From Pilasporangium apinafurcum (lineage: Eukaryota > Oomycota > Peronosporomycetes > Pythiales > Pythiaceae): DNA of 62,904 nt. Each line of letters begins with the position of its first letter. Position 1 is the stretch's first letter. A program made the translations under genes and the position numbers. Shown here piece after piece: positions 9,167-20,966 of this stretch. The stretch spans positions 993,744-1,056,647 of the forward strand of contig BCKE01000001.1 in the NCBI GenBank assembly GCA_001600495.1, given 5' to 3'. The notes below the pieces were generated by a model. The model was not told the DNA's origin. It was given only the letters and a program-made list of their open reading frames with translations, and did not search any database.

Positions 9167-10691
9167 ATGTCATTGTTTAAACGTCGTAAGAACCCAGAGC
9201 AGCTTGTGAAACTCTTGAGAGATGCCATGGCCGACCCGACGCAACCCGCACGGTTGCCTAAAGATGGCCAGGTAACTAGCTTTTCTGCTTCTACTTTGTT
9301 TACTGTGTGCATTTGGCTGAGACGACGGAGTGTGCTGCATAATGGATGAATAGCCGGTGGAAGAAATCACGAAGCGGTTGAACCAGATGAAGCTGGTATT
9401 GTATGGGGACGTAAGTTGCTATAGTAATCGGATGGAGATGCTTTAACTTGGACAATTATGGCCAGGCAATGACTAAACGGAGTCTTATGTCGATGTCTAG
9501 GGCGAGCAAGAGTCGAAACCTGAGAAATGTGCGCAATTAGCATCGTTGTTGATAGCGAGCAACCTCATCCCAGCCATCATTGGTCAGCTCGCCAAACTAC
9601 CGTTCGAGGTAAGGTTCAATTTCCTATCTTTTACTGATACCACACTAAACTAACCGCATCCTGTGCATGAAATTCGAATGTGCTGTGGGGTTTGACGAGT
9701 ATAGGCACGAAAGCAGTTTGCACAAGTGTACAACAACCTCATGCGCCGCGATCTCTCAGGGTTTGTCGGATATGTTGAGCGAAACCCGGAACTGCTGTCA
9801 ATGCTGATTGCTGGCTATGAGAATTCCGATATCGCGTTAAATTGTGGCACGATGTTGCGTGAGTCCATCCGCCATGAGCTACTCGCAGCAAAAGTGCTCT
9901 ACTCGTCCGATTTGTGGAAGTTTTTCGACATATACGTACATCTGCCAAACTTTGAAGTGGGATCAGATGCATTTGCCACATTCAAGGATTTGTTAACACG
10001 ACACAAGACCTTGGCGGCGCAGTTCTTCACCTCCAACTTTGACAATGTATACTATATGAGCTTGTCTATCGTCGGCACTTTGGTAGGACACCTAATTAAC
10101 CCTGTCCCAATGTGCTTGTGGTAGGTCTTTTTCAAGTACAACTTGTTGTTGACTTCGGAAAACTATGTCACACGGCGTCAATCTCTAAAGCTTCTTGGTG
10201 AAATTCTCCTCGATCGCTCGAATTTCGACATCATGATGAAGTATATTGGGTACGTCGCATTCAAATCAATTGATTTAAGGGAATGATAAGTGCTTGCTTA
10301 TCGATATTGGTGCTGTTATATTAGAGAGAAAGAAAACCTGAAGATGATGATGAACTTGCTGCGCGATACTTCTGCCAACATTCAGTTTGAAGCGTTCCAT
10401 GTCTTCAAGGTCTTTGTTGCGAATCCCAAAAAACCGGAAGCAATCTCGCAGATTTTACTCATTAATCGCGACAAGCTCATTGCGTATTTGAAGAATTTCC
10501 AGAACTCCAAAGGTATGTATATATGGCTTGTGACAGTATGTTGGAAAGGTGCTATAATGAGTTATGTCTTTTTCGCAGAGGATCCGCAATTCATTGAAGA
10601 AAAGGCACTGCTGATTAGGACACTGGAAGGTTTACAGCCATCCGAAAGTGCAGAAGCAGCAACTGCTCCAGCTCAACAACCAGCATCTTGA
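9167..10691 (+). CDS. Mo25 / CAB39-like scaffold protein, seven exons
   Basis: Mo25 is the armadillo-like scaffold that binds STRAD/LKB1 and GCK-family STE20 kinases. Exons by frame and splice signals: 9167-9271, 9354-9410, 9501-9608, 9705-10046, 10125-10249, 10325-10512 and 10579-10691, all with GT-AG introns of about 65-100 bp. The protein is about 346 residues, near the usual 340. It starts [14 protein letters not shown] and carries characteristic stretches such as [28 protein letters not shown] and [17 protein letters not shown]. The C-terminus is extended by a short Ala/Gln-rich tail. It is likely a conserved housekeeping gene between two clusters of variable genes. The family call is very secure; exon borders were set by eye. 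Confidence 0.93.
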
Positions 10692-12675
10692 TCAGCAATT
10701 GAAACATGGCAATTGCAGATGCAAGTCCCAAGAACGAATGGAGGATCAAGGTCAATGCAAAGGTAAAGCGACTGCGAGTAAGGAAAATGGTACAATATGT
10801 GTGCAAGAAGTATCAGGAAGTGATGGATTTTGTGTTTGTTTGCAAAGGAAGACAAGAAAGAAGGAACTAAACGGGAAAAATAGAGTGTGGAGGCAGTCGA
10901 TGACATCGTATGCACTGTGAATATTTCCTTATTAAGATCATGAGTGTATATTGTTAATTGTATCACCAGCCACACACATGGTTCTACAATACTTCGCCAT
11001 GTATTATCGCCTTTCAGGTTGATACAGTTGTCATTTTGGCAAAGCACAATTGTAGTTTTCATCTTTATCTTTCATGAGTACAATGATGTTTTAGTCAGAT
11101 CGGAGCACTTGTATCTCATGGATCCGTCTGAAAAGACCACCAAGAAACGAATGAAAAAAGTGAGACTTTGCTAAGAACGATGAGAGTAATTTACTACGTG
11201 CATTTGTGACGACAATTTGTATAGGCAAGGATGACTGCTGATGGATTATTTGTAAGGTGGGCTTATCTGGTTGAAAGAACTTTGAATGCATCCCCTCTGG
11301 CAATGAATGCGACAGAACATTGTCAAACGAAAATTTTCGATGCCACAGTTCGCTTCAACAATGATTAGGGGTTTCGATTTTTTTTGTAGACCAATAAGAA
11401 GAAATTAGGTAATTGCAGAGTTAATTTGCCAAAGCGAATCGAAGTATCTGCTTAGGATTTCAATGCCTAGATCGTCATCCGTCTCCACATGGAAAGAAGC
11501 ATTTCAAGCTCACCTTTCTTCCCTCCCCTTTTTTACGTGCAATATCGTATGTTTGCCATCAATATGCGTGTAGGATCGTTTCTGCATCTCTACAAACGTA
11601 CGGCAGCCCGAGAAGTCAGTTCTTTGGTGTACTTAATTCTTGCCATATATTTACATCACCACATCAATGTATCACTTTTACTCTTCCTCTTTGGCAGCAG
11701 TTGTTGTGTTGACATGCTACAACAACGCACATACATCGTTGATCTCTGTGGTGCAACGTGACCATCTCCTTGCCTGACACACTCTGCCAGCCAAAGCAGA
11801 CATACGTGCGTGTGGTTCGTTTTTTTCCCTTTCGTTCGTCTTTCTCTCAACAGAAAACTATTTTTTTTTGTTTATTATGACAATGCATGAAAAGGCAATA
11901 CTTGGTTCTTTCTTCCGCCCTTGCTGCATCATCGTCAGATAAATGGAGCGCATTCAACCACTTGAACAACTTTTTTTTATTCTTGACGTTGGACAACCAT
12001 AATACACCCCAACCACCACAAACGTGAGCAACATCGTCCCTTCCTTTCTCCGTTCTGCCATTACCCACGATTTCGTAGCTTCTTCTCGTTTTCTTCCCAG
12101 TGGATTCCGTCAAGTGCGCACAATTGCTGGCACGTTTTTCCTCCCATGTGCCATCTCACTACATCTTCCGCCCATTGTGAATAGTGAACTGAACCGTTGA
12201 TGTTCAGACAGACAGCCACACCCTTTCAGGCCAGTTTCTCAGCCAATGACACTCCTCCTTTATGACCAGTTCCTATTTTCAGCCAATCAAATCACGTTAA
12301 AGTAACAAAAAAAGGACCATAAACGTTACAACCGCACAATCCACCCCTCTCTATACGGGACATTAGCTACACCCCCAAAGAGAACTGGAGTAGATCTTTT
12401 ATAGAACCACCACACACATACGTACAGGAGGTCCACGCACACACAATCGAAAAATCGACGCGTCTGCGATTGAAGCAGCTCGATTTCTATCGCGTACTCT
12501 CTCTCTCTCTCCTCCAACGCTCCCGCTGGCCTCTCTTGCGTCCCCCTCCACCGCTTTGGGACACAGTGAAGGCGCGCGCGGACGTACGTTTAGCTTAATT
12601 TATCTATCTACCCACCTCGTTAGTTTCCCCCCCTCCTCCTCAACCATTTCACCGCTTCGGTCCCCAGTGAAATGC
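10692..12675. other. Long non-coding stretch between Mo25 and the ankyrin gene
   Basis: About 2 kb without a supportable gene. It contains the Mo25 3' flank, T-rich tracts, paired CCAAT boxes and a pyrimidine-rich (CT)n leader (about 12498-12512) before the ankyrin gene. Frames seen here lack recognisable motifs. Confidence 0.5.
12243..12287 (+). promoter_or_regulatory. Paired CCAAT boxes upstream of the ankyrin gene
   Basis: Two AGCCAAT motifs, at 12241-12247 and 12281-12287, are spaced 40 bp apart about 0.4 kb before the ATG at 12676. Paired CCAAT boxes are typical NF-Y sites; function here is inferred. Confidence 0.4.
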
Positions 12676-15063
12676 ATGTTTCCAGGAATGAGCAGCCCAC
12701 ATAATAGTGCCCAGCGCAGTGGCAGCCCCGTGACAGAAGACGCTGATGAAGAAGCACGGTCTTCACTATTTGAACAATCGTCTGGTGAAGAATCGGACAA
12801 GCTGTCTGCCACGTCCGACCCGAAATCCGCTATTGACTACTCAAAATTCGAACATTGGCTGCATCAGGCTGCGCAGACTGGTGACGTGAAGCGCATCACC
12901 AAGATCATCAAGAAAGCTGGACCAGGTTTCCCACTGGACTCGGTCGATATTGACGGCTTTACGGCGCTCCACTTGGCATGTGTCGGCGGTCATGACGATG
13001 CGGTGCACGAATTGGTGGCTGCCGGTGCGCAGATTGAGGTGACAACCCCCGAAGGATTCACGGCGCTCATGTTTGCGGCTTGGAACGGCTCATTACCGAT
13101 TGTGTTGTATCTGATCTCACGTGGCGCAAATGCACGTGCGGTGGATATAGATGGCAACACGGCGGCGTTCATCGCGCAGATGAACGATCACGATCGCGTT
13201 GCCAAGTACTTGGAGGCGATGGAAAGCAATAACAACAATAATTCGAGCAATATTGTGGTGGTCAGTCCACCATCGATGCGGTCTTTATCGTTGATGGACT
13301 CGCCCGAAGAGTCCAAGAAAGTCGAATCAAGTCCATCCGATAACCAAACGACTATTGGAGAGAACTATCGGAAGGAGGACAGTATCCACAGCGAACAGTT
13401 GCAGGTTCAAGAGTCGGAAGACGCAAGTTCAGATGTTTCAGATTCTGATGGTGCAACACCACTGCATATAGCCGCTATGCATGGCCAGCTGGAGACGCTG
13501 AAAGTCTTGGTCTCACGTGGAGCCAATATCTCTGCCACTGTGCCAGGTGGAGCAACGGCAGTTCACTTGGCTTCTGCTTCAGGTTATGTTGATATCGTCA
13601 CCTATTTGCATTCACTAGGTTTAGCGCTCGATACCCCAACCGAAACAGGTGTGACGCCGCTCCATGAAGCTGCCTACAATGGCCACGTCGATGTTGCTAA
13701 GTTCTTACTCGCGCAAAACGTGAATGTGGATGCTGCGATGGATTGTGGTACAACACCGCTTCACAAAGCCGCGGAGAACGGACATGTAGACATCGCAGAG
13801 CTCTTAATTGCGCATGGTGCTCAAATAGAAGCATTGACGACAGACTATTTGTCTCCTCAACCGGTCAGTCCACGAAGGAATAGCCAACCAATCCCATATA
13901 TTCCTGTGACGCCATCTCCGAGTCAACAGCCTTCAATTTCACGACCGAATCCAAGTCAATTAGCCTTGTGCCTCGCCGCGAAGAATGGTCACCTTGATAT
14001 GGTGAAATACCTCGTGCAGAAAGGAACAACGCCAATGTACGTCAGTGGAAATAATCGGTTGGTTTCTAAGCATCCACTGCTACTCGCAGCTGCGAAAGGC
14101 CATCTCGAGGTCGTACGCTACATGCTTGCCGAATTCCCAACTACACTAGACGATGCGGCTTCGAAAGTGCTATGCATCGCGGCCGAACATGGTCACTTGC
14201 AGATGGTCGAACATGCGCTGGCAAAAGGTGCCAACATCGAAGCGCTAGGTGGGAAGAAACAAGCGACGCCACTCATTCTTGCTGCCAGACACGGTCATTT
14301 GGCAGTTGTGCTGCATCTACTCTGGTGTGGCGCGCAGATCGACGCCACGACTGCCTCCAGTGGGTACACTGCGCTCCATTACGCGTCGCGTCATGGCCAT
14401 TTGACGGTTGTCAATAGTTTGCTGCTCAATGGTGCGAACGTCGACGCTGTTTGCACGCAACGTAAATCCTCTCCGCTGCATTTAGCTGCTGAATCAGGCC
14501 ATAACGATGTTGTGCGTTGTCTGCTTTCGTTTGACGCCAACATTAACGCCGAAAAACGCGGAACTATGACAGCGCTGCATATCGCTGCGGAACGTGGCCA
14601 CGTCGCGGTTGTGCGTGAGTTGCTTGAACATGGCGCACAAACTGAGGCAATCGCACATAACGATCTCCGTCCGTTGTTTCTGGCAGCCTGTTGTGGCCAT
14701 CTAGAGATCGTGGAGCTGCTGCTGCAGTTTGGAGCAGATATGGAGGCGACTTCCGGACCGAAACACGCAACGCCATTGCGAACAGCAAGCTCGAAAGGCC
14801 ACGTGGCAATCGTGCAACTCCTGCTTAAGCGAGGTGCGAAGGTGAACGCTCAGCAAAGTGACGGATCGACTGCTCTTCACAGCGCGACTGCGAATGGGTT
14901 CAGTGAGATTATCAAACTGCTGGTGGATGCAGGAGCGGATCCAGATGTTCATAATAGCAAAGGACGTAGCCCCATGGATTATGCCACGACGGACGCCATC
15001 AAACATCAACTCAAACTTGCACTGCTCAAGTTCCACTGGAATAAGCAAGACCAGAACAAGTAA
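12676..15063 (+). CDS. Large ankyrin-repeat protein
   Basis: A 795-residue, single-exon protein from the ATG at 12676 (an alternative ATG is 12 bases on; the longer frame upstream begins with TTG and lies in pyrimidine-rich leader). After an acidic, Ser-rich N-terminus, nearly the whole protein consists of about 18 ankyrin repeats, recognisable by TPLHxAAxxGH, VVxxLLxxGA and similar phrases. Two low-complexity insertions break the array: a Ser/Asn/Glu-rich linker at about residues 185-250 and a Ser/Pro/Gln-rich one at about 390-430. No catalytic domain or membrane segment is visible, so it is probably a cytoplasmic scaffold. The partner is unknown. Confidence 0.9.
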   Translation: MFPGMSSPHNSAQRSGSPVTEDADEEARSSLFEQSSGEESDKLSATSDPKSAIDYSKFEHWLHQAAQTGDVKRITKIIKKAGPGFPLDSVDIDGFTALHLACVGGHDDAVHELVAAGAQIEVTTPEGFTALMFAAWNGSLPIVLYLISRGANARAVDIDGNTAAFIAQMNDHDRVAKYLEAMESNNNNNSSNIVVVSPPSMRSLSLMDSPEESKKVESSPSDNQTTIGENYRKEDSIHSEQLQVQESEDASSDVSDSDGATPLHIAAMHGQLETLKVLVSRGANISATVPGGATAVHLASASGYVDIVTYLHSLGLALDTPTETGVTPLHEAAYNGHVDVAKFLLAQNVNVDAAMDCGTTPLHKAAENGHVDIAELLIAHGAQIEALTTDYLSPQPVSPRRNSQPIPYIPVTPSPSQQPSISRPNPSQLALCLAAKNGHLDMVKYLVQKGTTPMYVSGNNRLVSKHPLLLAAAKGHLEVVRYMLAEFPTTLDDAASKVLCIAAEHGHLQMVEHALAKGANIEALGGKKQATPLILAARHGHLAVVLHLLWCGAQIDATTASSGYTALHYASRHGHLTVVNSLLLNGANVDAVCTQRKSSPLHLAAESGHNDVVRCLLSFDANINAEKRGTMTALHIAAERGHVAVVRELLEHGAQTEAIAHNDLRPLFLAACCGHLEIVELLLQFGADMEATSGPKHATPLRTASSKGHVAIVQLLLKRGAKVNAQQSDGSTALHSATANGFSEIIKLLVDAGADPDVHNSKGRSPMDYATTDAIKHQLKLALLKFHWNKQDQNK

Positions 15064-15721
15064 CAGGAAACCACTCTTTCGAGTACAAAAACCGAATTCA
15101 AGTGACGACACAAGATGATTAAGTTCCCAGCGACTGGTACTGGAAAACGTCCAATCTTCTTGTTTTTTGACAGAAACAGATTTTGATCAAGGACATTTTT
15201 TACTAAGAAGTAGATTATAGAGGACATATTTATTTTAAAAAAATATGTATCGCCATCTAAATAGTTTCGTGCCTTCTGAAAATCCAAGGTTTTCATTCAA
15301 GATGTGACCAGCGACATGCTTGGCCATAGGTACACAGCTCCCTCGTCTCAACGAAATCTATCCTCCTTGATTCGGTGCTTCTTATGGCAGTTGATCCATC
15401 TTTTCCTTTCTTCGTTAACTCCTACATTCTTTTACCATGACAGAAAAAGATTTGCATAAATGATTTTTCTCGTCTTTTTCCACGTTTTTCTCACGAAAAG
15501 TCGTGTAAAATGATCCAGGAATCACTTTATCCACGTTACAATGCAACAAATAAACAGATCAACTTCCTTGTAAATTCATCACTACATTTTGATAAAGATA
15601 AATGTAATGGTTCCCTCGCCTTTTTTGTCGCTCTAAGAGCATGCGTAGTTGATCGATTTATTTCCAAATTTTCTTCATCGTAGCCACCGCACCTAATTCC
15701 AATTCTTGAGCAAGTGCTTTA
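15064..15721. other. Intergenic
   Basis: 3' flank of the ankyrin gene and upstream region of PPT-C. AT-rich, no gene or repeat recognised. Confidence 0.5.
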
Positions 15722-16828
15722 ATGTCGAAACTACTCATATTACTCGTTACAATTACCTCGGCAGCTGCCGGTGTCGCCGTTGAAGCCTCCACCAAGTCCA
15801 CAAGCTACGACAATACAAAGCTCCCGATTTTCTTCTTTCATGGCGTCACGTCTTACCCAAGGGCAGGTGACAATATTAAGGCTAACATGACGGCTGAAGG
15901 TCGCACCTTCACGGAGTTGAGCTTTTGTCCAGGTAAATGCTCAGTCACGAATCTTAATACGCAAGTGCAGTTGGCGATCACGCAGATCCGCGAGATCATT
16001 GCCAATGATGCTGACGCATATGCCAACGGCTACGTGTTCGTCGCTCATTCGCAAGGTGGTCTACTTGCTCGTGCTGTCATTGAAGAGATGGATGATCACA
16101 ACGTCAAGACATTAATCAGTCTCGCCGGTGCTCAGAACGGACTGTTTCAAGGTCCACAAGCCTCAGATTTGACCGCATTGTACGTGTTTATCAGCAACTT
16201 TGGACCACTTGTCATCCCGACCAGTGTGTTTAACTTCGCTAACTACACGACTTCGGATTACCATGGCATCATCCAACATGATTTTGAAGAGATGGTGACC
16301 AAACACCCAGAACTGGCAGTGTATTCAATCTTGCAAATGTTCCGTTCACCTGTGAAGCAGCATTTCTTGGATGCTAATACGTTCCTACCGTTCTACAACA
16401 ATCTCAACGATTGTGGTTCAGATGATAATTCGCTAACTTGCTTATCGGAACAAGAACGCCGTCGTTCCAACTTCCTCAAGCTCGAGGCGGCGCATTTCTT
16501 TGGCTCAAGTGGTGATGACATCATTTCGCCCTGGGAGATCGAGATCTTGGGGAAATACAATGATGTGGCGAGTTCCGAGGATATTGAGACAAAGTTTGAG
16601 TCGTTTACGATCGTGGATGTGACCGACACGACCGAGTATGTTGCCGATACGTATGGCTTGCAGACACTCGATCGTCGGGGAGGATTGCATCTCCATTCAG
16701 TCGATGGTGTGGCGCATGAGTGCTGGGTGGCGAATGCTACCCCTTATGGAGGTACTGAGGAATGCCTCTGGGAGCCGATTTATAGTGCGCATGTGTACCC
16801 TGTGCTCATGGCAGCATCGACGCTATAA
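15722..16828 (+). CDS. PPT-C: secreted palmitoyl-protein thioesterase-like hydrolase
   Basis: A 368-residue member of the PPT array with a signal peptide (about 1-22). The triad is Ser110 in AHSQGG, Asp265 in SSGDDIISP and His332 in GVAHECW. The sequence is very close to PPT-D, with shared FFFHGVTSYP and AGDN phrases. The two are convergent with a gap of about 170 bp, pointing to an inverted tandem duplication. MTAEGRTFTELSFCPG and INDCG-type cysteines are shared. Probably secreted or endolysosomal; substrate unknown. Confidence 0.9.
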   Translation: MSKLLILLVTITSAAAGVAVEASTKSTSYDNTKLPIFFFHGVTSYPRAGDNIKANMTAEGRTFTELSFCPGKCSVTNLNTQVQLAITQIREIIANDADAYANGYVFVAHSQGGLLARAVIEEMDDHNVKTLISLAGAQNGLFQGPQASDLTALYVFISNFGPLVIPTSVFNFANYTTSDYHGIIQHDFEEMVTKHPELAVYSILQMFRSPVKQHFLDANTFLPFYNNLNDCGSDDNSLTCLSEQERRRSNFLKLEAAHFFGSSGDDIISPWEIEILGKYNDVASSEDIETKFESFTIVDVTDTTEYVADTYGLQTLDRRGGLHLHSVDGVAHECWVANATPYGGTEECLWEPIYSAHVYPVLMAASTL

Positions 16829-17000
16829 AGAGAGGGAATAGGCTTGAATACCTTCAGGGTAGCAGGATGTGATTTTCTTTCGTTTGCATAGTAAAAGCAA
16901 TCGTGGGCAAGTAAACGATCTTAAGCAATATGATTTTATCAAAATAAACTGACAATGTTAAGATCACGCTGTAGCTTTGCTCTCCTCATTTCTTACATTT

Positions 17001-18110
17001 TTACATCATGGATGCTGCCATGAGTATAGGATAGACGTGCTCACTATAGATCGGCTCCCACTTGCACTCCACTGTGTCTTCATAGGGCGTCGCATCCGCC
17101 AGCCAGCATCCATGTGCGACGTCTTCAACTGAGTGCAAGAACAGCCCACCACGTTCGTCTAGCGTTCTCAGTCCCCATGTGTCATTGATATATTCTTCGG
17201 TCTCGGTCATATCAAGGATAGTCATGTTATAAAAATCGGTAATGATCTCTTCTGGGGTGTCCAGGTAGCTGTAGTGGCCCATGATCTCTACTTCCCAGGG
17301 CGACACAATGTCGTCCGCGGACGAACCAAAGAAATGAGCAGCGTTAACCCGCAAAAAGTTATTTTTTCGACGTTCCTTCTCGTCTTCACACGTGGTATTA
17401 CCTTCACCACAAATATTGAGATTGTTGTAAAATGGTAAAAATGTGTTGGTGCCCACAAACCGCTCTTCGATTGGAGAGCGACACATTTGCACAATCGAGA
17501 GCTGCTGTAATTCCGAATGGGTATAGATTAACTCTTCATAGTCGTATTGGATTTGACCGTACAGTTTGTCACCAGTGTAACTCGAGAAGTTAAACAAACT
17601 CTCTGAAATGACTAATGGGCCGAAATAGTTGATAAAAAGGTCTTCAGGTATTTTATCACTCTCTTGCGGTCCATTGAAGAGCCCGTTCTGAGCACCAGCA
17701 AGACTGATGTAGGTCTTGACGTTGTGGTCATCCATCTCTTCAATCACTGCGCGTGAAATTAGTCCACCTTGCGAGTGACCAACAAATACATAACCATTCG
17801 CGTACGTTTCAGTATCGTTTGCGATGATCTCACGGATCTGCGTCACCGCCAATTGGATTTGGTTGTTCAGTTCCCCCAGCGAACACTCGCCAGGGCAGAA
17901 GCTTAGTTCGGTGAAAGTCCGCCCCTCAGCTGTCATGTTGGCCTTGAGGTTATCGCCTGCTTTAGGATACGAGGTCACGCCGTGGAAAAAGAAAATTGGG
18001 AGCAGCTTTCCATCATAGCTTTCACATTTTGTGGTCGCTTGGGTTGTGGCGGCTAGTGCAGCAAAACCTGCAAGCGTGAGTGCGAACAAATGCGAAAGAT
18101 TCAGGAACAT
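17001..18110 (-). CDS. PPT-D: secreted palmitoyl-protein thioesterase-like hydrolase
   Basis: The frame is open from 18179, but the ATG at 18108-18110 gives a proper signal peptide (MFLNLSHLFALTLAGFAA), so I place the start there: 369 residues. Ser113 in GHSQGG, Asp266 in SSADDIVSP and His333 in DVAHGCW form the triad. It is the nearest paralogue of PPT-C, facing it tail to tail. NDTETYANGYVFVGHSQGG is typical of the C/D/E/G subgroup. Confidence 0.88.
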   Translation of the reverse strand: MFLNLSHLFALTLAGFAALAATTQATTKCESYDGKLLPIFFFHGVTSYPKAGDNLKANMTAEGRTFTELSFCPGECSLGELNNQIQLAVTQIREIIANDTETYANGYVFVGHSQGGLISRAVIEEMDDHNVKTYISLAGAQNGLFNGPQESDKIPEDLFINYFGPLVISESLFNFSSYTGDKLYGQIQYDYEELIYTHSELQQLSIVQMCRSPIEERFVGTNTFLPFYNNLNICGEGNTTCEDEKERRKNNFLRVNAAHFFGSSADDIVSPWEVEIMGHYSYLDTPEEIITDFYNMTILDMTETEEYINDTWGLRTLDERGGLFLHSVEDVAHGCWLADATPYEDTVECKWEPIYSEHVYPILMAASMM

Positions 18111-18789
18111 TTGTCTAAGTGTGACAATGAAACTTGGGAAGTGAAGAATATCGAGATCAGCCAAATGAATCGAGTACAAGAAAGCTGTAAACAGCCTGTC
18201 TGAATCACTGTCAACTTAACTTGTAAACACGCACAGACAACAAGATGGTCAGGTCATCCAGCTTCCTAATGCCAGATGGATCTGTTCTCGGATGGACATT
18301 CATTTATGATCTGTTACTTCAACTTCAAGTGGATTGTTTCCTGGACAGTAAAGTAAAAGAAAAACAGAATGACACGTAAACAATTTCGCTTGTGCAAAGC
18401 ATCGACTTTGTTTGTAATGACATTAGTATGTGCATTAGGCGCAACTTCTATCGTCATACAGACCCCTTCCAGCCGTTTAAGAGTGTTAAACAGCATATGT
18501 TTCGGTGCGTGATACCAGCATCTTTTTGGTCCTGGAAGATTAGGAACCATTTCGTTGGTGACTCGTAAAAAGTGGAACGATATAGAGATCTCAAAGATTG
18601 TACCAATCCCAAAATTATGATAAACCCTCGCATCGACACATTCAAAGTTCAAATTTGTTGGGATCCATTGTGAACTGATAAAAAACAATAGATGGACATA
18701 AAATCATATGGTGATAACGTCAAGTGTGTGTAAAGCACTGAGGATCCCTTGTAGCACATTTACACCCCATCAATCTAGATTCTCTTACC
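18111..18789. other. Intergenic
   Basis: Upstream of PPT-D and downstream of the decayed PPT copy. A minus-strand open frame at 18314-18688 has no recognisable domain and I do not call it. Confidence 0.4.
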
Positions 18790-19510
18790 CATTAGTGATT
18801 AGTACGAGATAAAAGTGGTTGCCGTAATTGTCTGCCTGGACACACGACGTGTCGCCATCTCCCAGTTTGGCGTTCACGATAAAGCAAAAATAGTTGACGT
18901 TCCCCATTGCGCGCAGAAGTAGGCATCCAGCATCTGTAGATCATGCATGTCCTGCATATATTCATCCATCTCTTTCATATCCAGTATCGCTAGTGTCTCT
19001 TACTTAGCCACTATCTCCTCCAACATCGACAGTGACGATTGCCATGGAATGATCAATCCATCTTGAAGCAAAGCAAAAAAATATGCCCATTCTAACTTAA
19101 GGAAATTCCGTTTTCGTCACATTTTACCTGCTTACAAACATCATTTATCTCCTCGCATGTGTTGATGATGTCCACATATGGTAAGAATGTATTCTACGCC
19201 AAAAACTGTTGCTCGGTTGGGAACCATTCATGATGAGCACCGTATCCATTCGTCAGCTCAGGACGTAAGAGGAGTGCTTCTGTGGAATCAGCAGCAATTC
19301 GGCGTATTGGTTTGGAGTATACATCGACAGATCAATTGTGTCTTTTGAAACAGCAGTTGGAGCGATGAAATCGCAAAACGGAATCATTGTAGAATTTCAG
19401 GTTGTTGACGGCAAATCACCCGTTCTACACGCCAGCAAGACTGACGAATTTATTGACGTTATAATCATCCATGGTTTTGATCATTGCCGTGATTGAGATT
19501 GATACGTACC
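18790..19510 (-). pseudogene. Decayed PPT copy (psi-PPT1)
   Basis: No long frame survives, but the reverse strand reads in pieces that align with the C-terminal two thirds of PPT-E. They include [10 protein letters not shown] (around the catalytic Asp), the FLKLE-like stretch before it, a region equivalent to TYTPNQYAELLL, and the FLRSN-like cysteine region. Several stops and indels separate them. The first third, with the catalytic Ser, is not recognisable. It lies just downstream of PPT-E in the same orientation, so it is likely an old tandem duplicate of it. Confidence 0.75.
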
Positions 19511-19865
19511 AGGACAATAAGAAGTTTACCGATAGTGATTGATGTCGCACTAGCTTTGGACCGCTAGACAACGTAAAAATCCTCTTTTTCGATAAAAGTT
19601 GGAAAATATCTTAGCGCAATTAGCATGTTTGTAGACTTTTCAAGTCTGCATGTTATCGTTATATGTCAGTTGGAGAACTTTGTATTCTTTGACTGGGGCA
19701 GGACTTTCAAAGAATATGGAGTGGAACTTTGTGAGGTGATGGATTGTGAATATGTGCAAAGATCCAACCAACTTTGTTAGTTGGCTATTTTGCCTTCATG
19801 ATAGTTAGTCGCCTATCGAAATGTGCTTCATTTAAAAGCTACAAGATGTATTAACTTGGTTTTCT

Positions 19866-20966
19866 TTATGCATACGCTGCTTCAGAATTCAACACCGGGT
19901 AAAAGTACTGGTCATAGTTGGCAGACCAGTCACATGGTGTCACACCATCTACTTGTGTGCTATTTTCCACCCAGCAGCCATGGCTAACATTGTGCAATGT
20001 ATGCAAGTGAAGTGCGCCTTGACGATCGAGTGTCTGAAGCCCAAATGTATCCTTCACGTACTCATCCGTTTGGGTCATATCAATCACCATCATGTCTTCA
20101 AACTTCGTCTGGATCTCGTCGGCCGTGGCGACCCAGTTATACCGTCCAAACTGTGACGTTTGCCACGGCCCCACGAGACCATCTTGTGGCGAAGCGAAGA
20201 AATGTGCGGCTTTTAACTTTAGAAAATTCGTACGTCGACGTAATTTGTCCAGAACACATGTAGCATTGAAGGCACTGCAAGTGTTAACATTGTTGATATA
20301 TTGGAGGTACGTATTGAACTTCAAAAAGTGTTGTTTCACAGGAAATCGTTCGAGCTGCCCACCAGACACATACGCCATCTCTGTGGGATGAGAATACACG
20401 GCTTCTTCATAGTCATGCTGAATTTTCCCGCGGTATTGGTCGGATGTGTAAGTCGACAGGTCAATAATACTGGTTGGAGTCGTGAGTGGTGCAATGAAGT
20501 TGATCAGTGCCAATAAAGGATAGTGATCCTCTGGCTGTGGTCCGCGAAAGACGCCATTTTGGATACCAGCGAGACTGACAAACAGCTGGACGTTGTGGTC
20601 ATCCATCTCTTCGATCACACCGCGGGCAATGATACCACCCTGTGAGTAAGCGAGAAAGACGTATCCATTGGCGTAGATCTGCGTGTCGTTTGCGATAATT
20701 TCACGAATCTGTGCGATCGCTAGTTGTACTTGAGTGTTGAGATCTTGAAGCGAACACGTGCCTGTGCAGAAGCTGAGCTCGTTAAAGGTGCGACCCTCTG
20801 AGGTTAAATTGACCATGAAATTGTCGCCGGAACTCGGTTCACCCATAACACCATGGAAATAGAAGACCGGAAGTGGGGAGGTTGGTGCCTTGCTGGCTTG
20901 GATTGGTTGCCAGCCGACTAGTGCTGTGGCGACGATAGAGAAGAGGAACGCAAGCCGCCTGGACAT
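19866..20966 (-). CDS. PPT-E: secreted palmitoyl-protein thioesterase-like hydrolase
   Basis: The start is placed at the ATG at 20964-20966, giving a signal peptide MSRRLAFLFSIVATALVGW and a 366-residue protein. Ser108 in AYSQGG, Asp262 in SPQDGLVGP and His329 in NVSHGCW complete the triad. It carries SLAGIQNGVF instead of the SLAGAQNG of other copies, a trait shared with the decayed inverted-repeat copies. Those copies and the pseudogene just downstream seem to derive from this subgroup. Confidence 0.88.
   Translation of the reverse strand: MSRRLAFLFSIVATALVGWQPIQASKAPTSPLPVFYFHGVMGEPSSGDNFMVNLTSEGRTFNELSFCTGTCSLQDLNTQVQLAIAQIREIIANDTQIYANGYVFLAYSQGGIIARGVIEEMDDHNVQLFVSLAGIQNGVFRGPQPEDHYPLLALINFIAPLTTPTSIIDLSTYTSDQYRGKIQHDYEEAVYSHPTEMAYVSGGQLERFPVKQHFLKFNTYLQYINNVNTCSAFNATCVLDKLRRRTNFLKLKAAHFFASPQDGLVGPWQTSQFGRYNWVATADEIQTKFEDMMVIDMTQTDEYVKDTFGLQTLDRQGALHLHTLHNVSHGCWVENSTQVDGVTPCDWSANYDQYFYPVLNSEAAYA

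Noticed and set aside
18314-18688. 124-codon minus-strand frame upstream of PPT-D
   Set aside because: No PPT similarity, no signal peptide and no known domain.
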